Below, in pieces: positions 8,787 to 17,478 of a DNA stretch of 64,000 bases; positions within the stretch are counted from its first letter, which is position 1; each line of letters opens with the position of its first letter. The DNA comes from Thauera terpenica 58Eu (GTDB lineage Bacteria; Pseudomonadota; Gammaproteobacteria; Burkholderiales; Rhodocyclaceae): positions 1 to 64,000 of the forward strand of contig NZ_ATJV01000049.1 in NCBI RefSeq assembly GCF_000443165.1, given 5' to 3'. Made by a program: the position numbers and the translations under genes. A model generated the notes under the pieces. That model saw nothing but the letters and a program-made list of their open reading frames with translations, did not search any database and was not told the origin of the DNA.

Positions 8787-10637
8787 ATGACGACACGACG
8801 AGTACTTTGCGGCTGGGTGAATTTCAACGAGCGTGTTGCATCACACGATGCGCTGCAGGCCATGCTCGGCGCCGAAGGCCTGAGCCTGGGCGATGTGCAG
8901 GTACAGGCCAGCGAGACGGGGATGCTCGCCTGCACCCAGCCCGCCTGCTCCTCTGCGACAGACTTGGGGGCAGGATGCGCCGCAATCGTGCTCGGACGGC
9001 CGCGCTGGCCTGAGGCTGCGCTGGCAGCACGAGCACAGTCAGACGGCCAGGCTGCAGCCGTGCTCGCCGCCTGGCGCGATGGCGGCGAGCATGTCCTGCA
9101 GGCCATGCAGGGCAATTTCGCCGTGGTGCTGGTCGATAGCCGCCAGCGCCGGGTGGTGCTGGCCATCGATCGCAGCGGCATCGAGCGCCTGTGCTTCACG
9201 CTTGTCGGCGAGACCCTCGTGTTCTCGACCAGCGCGCGCGCAGTTGCCCGCCACCCACTCGTGGCGGCGTCCATCAGTCAGCAGGCGCTTTACGAATACC
9301 TCTATTGCCACATGGTGCCCAGCCCGGACACCGCGTTTGTCGGGGTGGAAAAGTTGCTGCCGGCACAGGCGATCAGCTTTACCGGCGACGCGCTGACGCG
9401 GCGTTTTTACTGGCAGCTTGGCTACGATATCGACCACAGCAGCGACGACGCCACACTGCGTCAGCGCTTCATGGAGCTCACCGAGCAAGGTGTGGCACGC
9501 CAGAACGACGAGCAGCGCCCCACCGGCGCCTTCCTCTCCGGCGGCACCGACAGCTCCACCGTCAGCGGCATGCTGGGCAAGGTCAGCGGCAAGGCGGCTG
9601 AAACCTTCTCGATCGGTTTCGACGAGGAGGGTTTTGACGAGCTGGAATTTGCCCGTATCACCTCGCGCCATTTCGGCACCAAGCCTCATGAATACTATGT
9701 GACTGCCGACGACGTGGTCGAGGCCATGCCGCTGATCGCCCGCGCCTACGATGAGCCCTTCGGCAATGCCTCGGCAGCACCCACTTATTTCTGCGCCAAG
9801 ATGGCGCGCGAGCACGGCATCGAGGTCGTGCTGGCTGGCGATGGTGGCGACGAATTCTTCGGTGGCAACGAGCGCTATGCCAAGCAGGGCGTATTCGAGC
9901 ATTACCACCGCGTGCCCGCACTGCTGCGCAACATCATGGAACCGTTGGTGATGAAATTCCCGCTGGGCGGGTCCATCATGCCGCTGCGCAAGGCGCAAAG
10001 TTATCTGCAGCAGGCCCGCGTTCCCCTGCCCGATCGCATGGAGACCTACAACTTCCTGCACCGCAGCCCCTTGCTGGAGATCCTCGAGCCCGACTTCCTC
10101 CAGGCGGTCGACACCGAGCGCCCGCTGGAGTTGGCACGCGAAGCCTATTTCCGCTGCGGCTCGTCCGAGATGATCGAGCGCATGATGCACCTCGACCACA
10201 AGACCACCCTGGCCGACAACGACTTGCGCAAGGTGACGCGCATGTGTGAGGCGGCGGGCGTGGAGGTGCGCTTCCCCTTCCTCGACGACGACCTGATCGC
10301 CTTCTCCGGGCAGCTGAAGCCGGAACATAAGGTGCACAAAGGCCGCCTGCGCGTGCTGTTCAAGGACGCACTGCGCGGCTTTCTGCCCGACGAGACGATC
10401 ACCAAGAGCAAGCACGGCTTCGGCCTGCCCTTCGGCATCTGGCTCAACGAACACGGCGCGCTGAAACAGCTCGCCGAGGATGCCCTGATCAGTCTAGGCA
10501 AGCGCGGCATCGTGCGACCCGGCTATCTGGACTACCTGCGCCGCGAGCATGCCTCGGGCCACGCCAGCTATTACGGGGTGATGATCTGGGTGCTGGTGGA
10601 ACTGGAGTTGTGGCTACAGGCCAACGCTACCCCCTGA
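8787..10637 (+). CDS. Asparagine-synthase-like amide ligase with degenerate glutaminase domain
   Basis: The C-terminal two thirds match the AsnB synthetase domain: the PP-loop SGGTDSS (251-257), then YDEPFGNASA, AGDGGDEFFGG and KSKHGFGLPFG. The N-terminal glutaminase domain is present in outline but eroded. It has no Cys at position 2 (the only candidate is C8 in LCGW), no HRRLSI and no NGEIYN motif, and SDTE is reduced to SDGQ. The enzyme may therefore use free ammonia or another nucleophile, or need removal of a 7-residue propeptide. It is 616 residues from the ATG at 8787; a TTG 18 bp upstream is also in frame. It is the only plus-strand gene between 2 and 31 kb. Confidence 0.8.
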   Translation: MTTRRVLCGWVNFNERVASHDALQAMLGAEGLSLGDVQVQASETGMLACTQPACSSATDLGAGCAAIVLGRPRWPEAALAARAQSDGQAAAVLAAWRDGGEHVLQAMQGNFAVVLVDSRQRRVVLAIDRSGIERLCFTLVGETLVFSTSARAVARHPLVAASISQQALYEYLYCHMVPSPDTAFVGVEKLLPAQAISFTGDALTRRFYWQLGYDIDHSSDDATLRQRFMELTEQGVARQNDEQRPTGAFLSGGTDSSTVSGMLGKVSGKAAETFSIGFDEEGFDELEFARITSRHFGTKPHEYYVTADDVVEAMPLIARAYDEPFGNASAAPTYFCAKMAREHGIEVVLAGDGGDEFFGGNERYAKQGVFEHYHRVPALLRNIMEPLVMKFPLGGSIMPLRKAQSYLQQARVPLPDRMETYNFLHRSPLLEILEPDFLQAVDTERPLELAREAYFRCGSSEMIERMMHLDHKTTLADNDLRKVTRMCEAAGVEVRFPFLDDDLIAFSGQLKPEHKVHKGRLRVLFKDALRGFLPDETITKSKHGFGLPFGIWLNEHGALKQLAEDALISLGKRGIVRPGYLDYLRREHASGHASYYGVMIWVLVELELWLQANATP

Positions 10638-10650
10638 TCGACGGGCCGCA

Positions 10651-10692
10651 AGATCACCGCCCTGCCCGTAAGCACGGTCAGGGCGGTGATCT
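10651..10692. terminator. Hairpin between convergent genes, probable bidirectional terminator
   Basis: A perfect 14-bp inverted repeat (10651-10664 with 10679-10692) is extended by an inner CCGT/ACGG pairing after one mismatch, giving about 18 paired positions and a 4-base loop. It starts 13 bp after the asparagine-synthase-like stop and contains the last codons and stop of the opposing O-ligase gene. There is no clear T-tract on either side, so it may act as an RNA-stabilising or pausing hairpin rather than a classical terminator. Confidence 0.6.
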
Positions 10693-11979
10693 CGTGGTAG
10701 CAAGCATTTCCTCGGAGGGATTCTTGCGCAGATCATCCATTGGCAGCAATCGTCGCGGCGGCATTTTGACCAATTTCGGCAATTCATGTTTTACCAGCGC
10801 GCCGGTAATAACGACAATCACGATCAGGTGATAGAAAAGATCGAAGTATTGCAGCCCGAGAAAGGACCCGGCAGACATATAGCCGATGAGGCTGACCTGC
10901 ACCATGGCCGAAAGGTCTCTCGCCCAGGCGAGCTCTTCGTGCGGTTTCGAAAGACGAATGATCTGCGCCGCCGAGCGCCAGGTGAAGATATGCAGCAGCA
11001 CGAACATGCATAGACCGATCCAGCCCAATTCACCCAAGGCGCCAAACCAGTTGCTGTGAGAGTCGGTTCCACCATAGCCCGTCACCGCGCGGAAACCACC
11101 ACCAAAGAAGTTCATATTGGCCAGCTCGATGGCATTTCCCCACGCATAGATCCGTCCCATTGCGGACGCATCCTCCTCATAGCTCTCTATGGTGTGCATG
11201 CGATCGAACCATTCCGGCGGCATCACATACAACACCACTAAAGCAACCGGAATCAGAGCCAGGATGATGCCGAAACGGTTACGTGCCTTCATCAAGAAGA
11301 AGAGACCGGTTGCCAGCAGTCCTAGCAGCGCCCCACGCGAGTTCGTGCCGATGATCGCGATCAAGGTCAGGGCACCCGCCGCGAGCAGTGCCGGTTTTTG
11401 CCAGGCCTGTGTGGCCTGAATGCGTACGTACCAAAGCAGCGGCACCGTCATCAGCAATGCCAGGGCGACAGAGTTGCGATCCTCAATGAAAGACCCACCC
11501 GGCCCCATGACGTTATTGCCGCTCCCCCCCGTCAGCACGAAAAGGCCGCCTTTCACGCCATAGAACGCCAGTGACAGCGAGATGACGACAATCAGCCAGT
11601 ACAGCCGCTCACGACTGTTTATGACCAGCATGGTCACGAAGGTCATCAGCATGATTCGCCAGACCTTGTCCCATTGTGGCCAGGCCAGTTCGGGATACAT
11701 GGCAAGCAGGGTGGAGATGAACATCCAGGCAGTGAAGATCAGTAGCAGCTTTGTTTCACGCGTCCAGATGAATTCCTTTTTTTCACGAGAGATTGCAATT
11801 GCAGTGAAGGTCACCAAGGCCACAATGAGCGCAAACGGCATGGAGGTCGAAAACCCCCACGCCAGCCGGTGCGGGTTCATATAGCCCAGCCAGCACCACA
11901 CCAGGATTCCGATCCATGGTCGCCAGAAAATGAAGGGCAGCGTCCCGAACACCGCCAGCGTGACGATTATGTCGCGCAT
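10678..11979 (-). CDS. Exosortase-A-associated O-antigen ligase/polymerase-like membrane protein (TIGR03097-type)
   Basis: This 433-residue protein has about ten to twelve hydrophobic helices and the features of the Wzy_C/O-antigen ligase superfamily, with a large periplasmic loop between about residues 270 and 320 (GRIYAWGNAIE, GYGGTDSHSNW). It resembles the putative O-glycosylation ligase specific to exosortase A loci. It probably polymerises or transfers the exopolysaccharide in the periplasm; acceptor and linkage are unknown. It is the last gene of the XrtA run: its start overlaps the end of the PaaK-like gene by 13 bp, and its stop lies inside the strong hairpin. Confidence 0.85.
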   Translation of the reverse strand: MRDIIVTLAVFGTLPFIFWRPWIGILVWCWLGYMNPHRLAWGFSTSMPFALIVALVTFTAIAISREKKEFIWTRETKLLLIFTAWMFISTLLAMYPELAWPQWDKVWRIMLMTFVTMLVINSRERLYWLIVVISLSLAFYGVKGGLFVLTGGSGNNVMGPGGSFIEDRNSVALALLMTVPLLWYVRIQATQAWQKPALLAAGALTLIAIIGTNSRGALLGLLATGLFFLMKARNRFGIILALIPVALVVLYVMPPEWFDRMHTIESYEEDASAMGRIYAWGNAIELANMNFFGGGFRAVTGYGGTDSHSNWFGALGELGWIGLCMFVLLHIFTWRSAAQIIRLSKPHEELAWARDLSAMVQVSLIGYMSAGSFLGLQYFDLFYHLIVIVVITGALVKHELPKLVKMPPRRLLPMDDLRKNPSEEMLATTRSPP

Positions 11980-13340
11980 GAAGCCCCCGACGCGTCCACC
12001 TTGCTGAGCACGTAGCGATACTTGCCGGATTTCTCCGGCGCAATCTCATTCACTTCCTCGACCTCGATGTGCACCCCTTCACCCAGGCGCGCCGCCAGGC
12101 CGCGCTGGATGTGGCGCGTGATGTCGGCATCGAAACCCGGCCCCGGCACCACCTGCACGCGCGTAAGGTCCAGGCTCTCCTGCATGATCTTGAACCCCGC
12201 CACCTGCGGCAGGTCGCGCAGGATGTAGATCAGTGCCAGGCCATGCATCACCGTGCCGTCGCGGGCGACGACGAAGTCCGTTGCCCGGCCCTGGATCTCC
12301 TTGAGCATGGGCAGGCCGCGGCCACAGGCGCAGCTTGCGGTGTCCATGACGGCGACGTCACCGGTGCGATAGCGGATGAAAGGAAAGTCGCCGGTGGCGA
12401 GGTGGGTGACCACGATCTCGCCAGCCTCGCCCGCAGGCAGCACGCGACCGTCAGCGTCGACGATCTCGACGATGATGTCCTCGGCGGTCAGGTGCATGCC
12501 CCCCGACGGGCATTGATGGGCGATGAAGCCGGCGTCGCGCGAACCATAGCCGTTGGCCACCGCGCAGCCGAAGATGCGTTCGATAGCCTCACGCTGGTGA
12601 TCGTAGAGTTTTTCCGAGGTGCAGAAGGCGACCTTGATGCCGAGTTCGTCCATGCGCATACCGCGCTTTTCGGCGTGGCGGGCGATATGCGACAGCGCCG
12701 AAGGGTAGCCGAACAGCATCTTCGGGCGGCGCTCGCGAATGCGGGCGACAAAACCATCCAGCTTGGCTGCAGACATCTCGAAGGCGGGCAGCAGCTCGGT
12801 GCGCAGCAAGGTGTCGCGCAGCGCACGCACGCGGTCCTGCGCAGTGAGTTCGATCGGCGAGCCCCAGACCACGATCTCCGGGTCGCCGATATCCACACCC
12901 CACCAGCGCGTGGCGCGCCATTTGGCGGCGACGTCATGGCTGACACGCTGATTGCCGATGAAGAAGATCAGCGGCTCGCCGCTGGAGCCGCCGGTATTGA
13001 AGCGCGCCAGACCGACCGCATTGTCGGCTTTCAAGGCATCAGGATTGGCACGGATTTCAGCCTTGCCCAGGAAAGGCAGGCGCTGCAGGTCGGCCAGGCT
13101 CGTCACCGCTGCAGGCTCGAAGCCCGTACGCGCGAACAGCTCGCGGTAGTAAGGCACGTGCTGCTGGGCATGTTGCAGCAGACTGCGCAGACGCTGGAGC
13201 TGCAATTGCGCCAGGCGATCAGGGCTCCACCACTGCGTTTGTTCGAGTTGCTTGCGCACGACGACGGTGTCGTGGTGCTTGAGGCGCTCGTGCAGCGGGA
13301 ACACCAGCCCCGAGACCGCGCGCGTATAGAGGCTGTTCAT
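11967..13340 (-). CDS. PaaK/CapK-family adenylate-forming ligase
   Basis: This 457-residue member of the phenylacetate-CoA ligase/CapK family of adenylate-forming enzymes has the P-loop-like NTGGSSGEP (115-123), the core motif GYGSRDAG, the RYRTGD signature and the hinge region GRATDF. Cysteines near HQCPSGG and in SCACGRG could form the zinc site seen in some PaaK relatives. CapK-like proteins recur in capsule and exopolysaccharide loci, where the activated acid is usually unknown. Here it may supply an acyl or amino-acid substituent for the polymer. It is 14 bp downstream of xrtA. Confidence 0.85.
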   Translation of the reverse strand: MNSLYTRAVSGLVFPLHERLKHHDTVVVRKQLEQTQWWSPDRLAQLQLQRLRSLLQHAQQHVPYYRELFARTGFEPAAVTSLADLQRLPFLGKAEIRANPDALKADNAVGLARFNTGGSSGEPLIFFIGNQRVSHDVAAKWRATRWWGVDIGDPEIVVWGSPIELTAQDRVRALRDTLLRTELLPAFEMSAAKLDGFVARIRERRPKMLFGYPSALSHIARHAEKRGMRMDELGIKVAFCTSEKLYDHQREAIERIFGCAVANGYGSRDAGFIAHQCPSGGMHLTAEDIIVEIVDADGRVLPAGEAGEIVVTHLATGDFPFIRYRTGDVAVMDTASCACGRGLPMLKEIQGRATDFVVARDGTVMHGLALIYILRDLPQVAGFKIMQESLDLTRVQVVPGPGFDADITRHIQRGLAARLGEGVHIEVEEVNEIAPEKSGKYRYVLSKVDASGASCAT

Positions 13341-13354
13341 TTCGCCACTTCCCG

Positions 13355-14950
13355 TCAGCGCGCGGAGGTCAGCGCGAGCATGGCGACCAGGGAGTCGCCC
13401 ATGTCGGCAACAAAGCGCTCGAGGGTAGTGGCGGCGGCGTCGTGCTCACCTTCGACGTAGGGCGCATAGACCATCACCGCGGCCGAATCGTCGCCTTCGC
13501 CTCTGAGCTTTGCCAGCGCCAGATAGACCTTGGCCAGGTAGTCGCTGGTGGTCCAGCGCCCGCCCACCCAGTAAGCACTCCACACGATCATGCGGCCGTG
13601 TGCGCTGACCATCTCCAGGCTGGCCCATGTCTGCTCATCCCCATCCAGCTTGACGAGCGGACTGCCCGAAGCCGTGCGTGTCCACACCGGGTCCTTGCTG
13701 ATGAGCACGCGGTTCTCGGAGTTGATCAACTCTTCGCCGGGCTTCTGGTCGCGGTAATAGGCAATGTAGAGACCGACCGGACGGTCCGCCCCGCTCCACG
13801 CCGCGCGGTATTCGCTGCGCATGCCCGAATAGCTCGGCGACCACACGGGCAAGAGCGCGACATCAGCCGGCGCGAAATTGGCGTGGGAGGCGAGCTGGGC
13901 AAACTGCACTGGCCCGTGCTCGCCCTGGCGATCGAGATAGGCCAGCAGCGGATTCCACAGGCTGACCGCTGCCAGTGCTACCGCCAGCATGGCGAATCTG
14001 CTGCTCGTGCCGGCCTCAGGACCCGTCCCGTCCAGCGCATGCGATGTCGACACCGGCGCCAGCTCCTCGTCTTCCTGCCAACGCGAACCGATCCAGAACA
14101 GCGCCATGATGATGATGCCGAAGAACACCCAGCCATACACCAGGTGATCGGCGCCAGCGGCCAGCTTGTTGCTGCTGAGGTGGCCGAGCATGACGATGCC
14201 GTAGGCGCGCAGCCAGTTGGCAAAAATGGGAACGATGATGGAGGCCACGACGAAAAGCAGGCGCTTTTGTGTGCTGCGATAGTTGAGGTAGGCATACAGG
14301 CTGCCGACCACGATCGAGGCCATCAGGTAGCGCACGCCGCTGCAGCCCTCCACCACCTGCCAGCGTCCGGACGGAATCACCAGATTGTAACCTTCGGCAT
14401 ACACCGGCACGCCAGAGGCGCGCACCGCCCAGATGATGAAGTGGGTGGTCCAGTCCATCATGGTCGGAAACAGGAACTCACCGAACGGCACCATGAAGAA
14501 CAGGAAGCCGATCGGGAACGCATAGGTGCGCACCACCGCCGTGCCCATGACCGCCCACACCAGACCGACCAACATGCCGACGAAAGCGAACTGCGACACC
14601 GCATCGACACTGGCCAGCTCACCCAGCAGCCAGGCCGCCCCGGCGCCGAGGCCGATGACGATGCCAATCAGCGACGACGCGATCGGCACGCCATGAATGA
14701 AGTGGCGACGCCGCCAGATCAACCAGACCGAGATGGGCGCGATCACATAGCCGTGGGCGAAGGTGTCGGAGCGCTCCCAGATGTCGACCATCGCCATCAG
14801 CGTGTCGCGATACCAGAACGCGAACCACAGCAGGCTCGCGGCCAGCACCAGCAGGTGAAGCCTGCGCGCCGCCGGGTCGCCGACATCCGCCGCTGCCTGC
14901 CGAGCGCTGCCCGGATGAAGTGAATGCATGACCAGTCCTTGTGTATTCAT
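13355..14950 (-). CDS. xrtA: Exosortase A with C-terminal EpsI domain
   Basis: Exosortase A is the multi-spanning transpeptidase that sorts PEP-CTERM proteins. The N-terminal half (about 30-300) has at least eight helices and the sortase-like catalytic set: C203 in VVEGCSGVRY, R248 in NWLRAY and H257 in MLGHLSS. The C-terminal part (about 330-531) is a periplasmic EpsI-like domain with WSPSYSGMR and KVYLALAKL, the normal fusion in XrtA proteins. The start is set at the ATG overlapping the upstream glycosyltransferase stop by 4 bp; a second in-frame ATG follows 7 codons later. The position in the middle of an exopolysaccharide operon is characteristic. Confidence 0.95.
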   Translation of the reverse strand: MNTQGLVMHSLHPGSARQAAADVGDPAARRLHLLVLAASLLWFAFWYRDTLMAMVDIWERSDTFAHGYVIAPISVWLIWRRRHFIHGVPIASSLIGIVIGLGAGAAWLLGELASVDAVSQFAFVGMLVGLVWAVMGTAVVRTYAFPIGFLFFMVPFGEFLFPTMMDWTTHFIIWAVRASGVPVYAEGYNLVIPSGRWQVVEGCSGVRYLMASIVVGSLYAYLNYRSTQKRLLFVVASIIVPIFANWLRAYGIVMLGHLSSNKLAAGADHLVYGWVFFGIIIMALFWIGSRWQEDEELAPVSTSHALDGTGPEAGTSSRFAMLAVALAAVSLWNPLLAYLDRQGEHGPVQFAQLASHANFAPADVALLPVWSPSYSGMRSEYRAAWSGADRPVGLYIAYYRDQKPGEELINSENRVLISKDPVWTRTASGSPLVKLDGDEQTWASLEMVSAHGRMIVWSAYWVGGRWTTSDYLAKVYLALAKLRGEGDDSAAVMVYAPYVEGEHDAAATTLERFVADMGDSLVAMLALTSAR

Positions 14951-16056
14951 GTTGCGCGCTGCCTCCGGATGGCCCCGATGGTCTCCGTGTAGGTGGCGAG
15001 CAAAGCGTCGCGCACCGCTGACCATTGATAGCGCTGCACCTCGGCCAGCCCGGCGGCGACAAGCCGCGAGCGCAAGTCGTGGTTCTCCAGCACTTCGATC
15101 GCGGCCGCGGCCATCGCCTCAGCGTCATCGACCGCCACCAGCATGGCCGTGTGGCCATCCTTGACCATGAAGGGGATGCCGCCCGCGCGCGTACTGACCA
15201 CCGGCACACCGCTGGCCAGCGCTTCAAGCAAGGCATTGGGCATGTTATCAACGCGACTGGCGTTGAGCATGAGATGTGCATCACGGTAGAGCGCAGCCAT
15301 CTGCTCGCGATCGAGCCGCCCGCTGAAGCGCACCTGCGCGGCAATGCCCAGGCTTTGCGCCAGCTCGGCGAGCGCAGCCGCCTCTGGGCCTGAACCGGCG
15401 ACGGACAGGCGCGCGCCGGGAAAGCGCGCGAGTATCCGTGCAAACGCCTGCAGGGCGACGTCGTTGCCGTAGATCGGCTCGAGGTTGCGCGCCACCACCA
15501 GATGCGGACCCGGGCTGAGCGCTGGCGGGGTGGCGTCAGGATGGAAGCGCTCGAGATCGATGATGTTGGCCACGATGCGCCCGTCCATGCCGTGGCGCGC
15601 GAACACTTCGAGCAAAAAGGCCGACGGCAGCACCAGCGCACCCGCGCGCCGCATGCTGGGACGCACCCAGCGCCCGGCTCGCTGCAGGAAGGCATCCGCC
15701 TCGCCGCCGCGGTAATTGACCACCACTGGCGTGCCCCGCAGCGCCGCAATCCACACCGCGGGCGCGGCGAACAGGTGCCAGGACCAGCCGGAGTTGGCCA
15801 TCACGTGCACGACATCGGCGCGCCCGCAGCCACGCCACAAATGGAGCAGATAGGGCAGCAGCCGGAACAGCGCGCGCACACCCTTGAGACGCTCGGCCCA
15901 TGCCGGACGATAAGGCGCATTGACCTGCACGACCTCGACCTGCGCGCCTTCTGCACGCAGCAGCTCGGCGAGCTGGCGAGTCTGGTTGGCCATGCCGCCG
16001 GCCGGCGGTGGCAATGGGCCGACGAGAAGGACGCGGAGAGCAGAGAACTTCATCAC
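14947..16056 (-). CDS. GT4 family glycosyltransferase of the XrtA locus
   Basis: This GT-B glycosyltransferase has 369 residues. It begins with the strand LRVLLVGPLPPPAGG and its glycine-rich acceptor loop, has VVARNLEPIYG at the start of the donor domain, and has a donor-site DNMPNALLEALASG in place of the usual E-x7-E (an acidic residue remains in LLEA). Such GT4 enzymes build the oligosaccharide repeat on the cytosolic face of the membrane. The stop overlaps the xrtA start and the start is 62 bp from the stop of the next upstream gene, so the operon continues through it. The sugar is unknown. Confidence 0.85.
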   Translation of the reverse strand: MMKFSALRVLLVGPLPPPAGGMANQTRQLAELLRAEGAQVEVVQVNAPYRPAWAERLKGVRALFRLLPYLLHLWRGCGRADVVHVMANSGWSWHLFAAPAVWIAALRGTPVVVNYRGGEADAFLQRAGRWVRPSMRRAGALVLPSAFLLEVFARHGMDGRIVANIIDLERFHPDATPPALSPGPHLVVARNLEPIYGNDVALQAFARILARFPGARLSVAGSGPEAAALAELAQSLGIAAQVRFSGRLDREQMAALYRDAHLMLNASRVDNMPNALLEALASGVPVVSTRAGGIPFMVKDGHTAMLVAVDDAEAMAAAAIEVLENHDLRSRLVAAGLAEVQRYQWSAVRDALLATYTETIGAIRRQRAT

Positions 16057-16117
16057 CGCCTGCGCATGGCCAAGGGATGAGGTGCGGAGGAAGGGGCTGT
16101 GAGGGGATGCAAACGAC

Positions 16118-17326
16118 TCATCCTGTCACTTTGTCCGTGAGGCGGTGATAGACGGCGGCGTAGTTGGCCACGCTGTTCTTCCAGTTGCGCACGTCCTCTA
16201 CGAAATGGCGCCCGGCCGCGCGCATGGCGGGCCAGCGCTCACGGTGAGCGAGCATGTCGAGCACGGCGGCGGCGAGCGCGTCGGCGCTGCCGGCCTTGAA
16301 CAATGTGCCGGTCTCGCCGTCACGGATCAGCTCACGGTGGCCGCCCACATCCGAGGCGACGAACAGCCTGCCCTGCGCCATGGCCTCGAGCGGCTTGAGC
16401 GGGGTGACGAGCTCGGTCAGGCGCATGGAGTGGCGCGGATAGGCGAGCAAGTCGATCTGGTCGTAATAGCGGCTGACTTCGCTATGCGGCACGCGGCCGG
16501 TGAAGATGAGCTTGTCCGCCACCCCCAGACGCTGCGCCTGCGCTTTCAGATTGGTCTCCTGCGGACCGCCACCGACCAGCAACAGGCGCAGCTCGGGGCG
16601 CTTGTGCAGCAGCGCGGGAAAGGCGTCGAGCAGCAGGTCAAGGCCTTCGTAGGCGTAGAAGGAGCCGACAAAACCGAGCACGGTGGCGCCCTCCAGACCA
16701 AGCTGGCGACGCAGCACGGGGTCGGCCGCGCCAGAGAGCTGAAAGCCTTCGACATCGACGGCGTTGGGGATGACGGTGAGCTTGGCTGCCGGGATGCCGC
16801 GCTCGACGATGTCACGGCGCAGACCTTCGCAGATGGTGAAGGCGTGATCGATGCGCTTGAGCGCCCAGGTCTCCAGCGCGCGGGTGACGCGATAACGCAC
16901 GCTGCCCTCGGTGGTGGTGCCGTGGTCGACCGCTGCGTCCTCCCAGAAGGCGCGGATCTCGTACACCACCGGAATGCCCAGCTTCCTGCCTGCGCGAATC
17001 GCCGGAATGGCGTTGAGCACCGGCGAGTGCGCGTGCAACACGTCCGGCCGCAGTTCACGCGCCAGCTCCTCGATGCGTGCCTGCACCGCACGCATCTGGC
17101 GCAACTCGGCAACGCCGCTCGCTGCGGGTGGCGGCAGCGCGGTGCGGTGAAAGCGGAGGCCATCGACCTCCTCCACCATGGCCGCGGTGACGCCCTGCTT
17201 GGGCGAGCTCAGATGAAACGTCTCCCAGCCCAGGGCGCGCTGCTCACGCAGGATGGCCGCGGTGCGGAAGGTGTAACCACTGTGCAGCGGGATGGAGTGA
17301 TCGAGGATGTGAAGAATGCGCATCAA
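16118..17326 (-). CDS. PEP-CTERM/exosortase A-associated GT4 glycosyltransferase (TIGR04063-type)
   Basis: This glycosyltransferase has 402 residues and the N-terminal segment MRILHILDHSIPLHSGYTFR, which is characteristic of the Daro_2409-type family found with exosortase A. The donor-binding half has FVGSFYAYEGLD and a TPLKPLEAMAQG segment in place of the usual E-x7-E. It probably adds one residue of the exopolysaccharide repeat. The ORF begins with two consecutive Met codons and either could be the start. About 150 bp separate it from the amidotransferase gene upstream. I found no gene or clear regulatory site in that spacer. Confidence 0.9.
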   Translation of the reverse strand: MMRILHILDHSIPLHSGYTFRTAAILREQRALGWETFHLSSPKQGVTAAMVEEVDGLRFHRTALPPPAASGVAELRQMRAVQARIEELARELRPDVLHAHSPVLNAIPAIRAGRKLGIPVVYEIRAFWEDAAVDHGTTTEGSVRYRVTRALETWALKRIDHAFTICEGLRRDIVERGIPAAKLTVIPNAVDVEGFQLSGAADPVLRRQLGLEGATVLGFVGSFYAYEGLDLLLDAFPALLHKRPELRLLLVGGGPQETNLKAQAQRLGVADKLIFTGRVPHSEVSRYYDQIDLLAYPRHSMRLTELVTPLKPLEAMAQGRLFVASDVGGHRELIRDGETGTLFKAGSADALAAAVLDMLAHRERWPAMRAAGRHFVEDVRNWKNSVANYAAVYHRLTDKVTG

Positions 17327-17478
17327 ATGGCCTCAGGCCCGCCCGCAAATGCCGTGAGCGAGATTGACTACAAGCTGCCCGCCACGCGTCGCTTGGCCGC
17401 GGCACTCGCCCGGTCGCGCTTGGCTGACGGAATGAATCTGAATCAGGTCGATCAAGGCAACTTCGCCAGACGCAGAGC

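Noticed and set aside
8764-8787. A short open frame reading MTCGIL just before the asparagine-synthase-like gene, which recalls the missing MCGI start of a glutaminase
   Set aside because: It stops after eight codons and is out of frame with the gene. A frameshift explanation would not restore the other missing glutaminase motifs.
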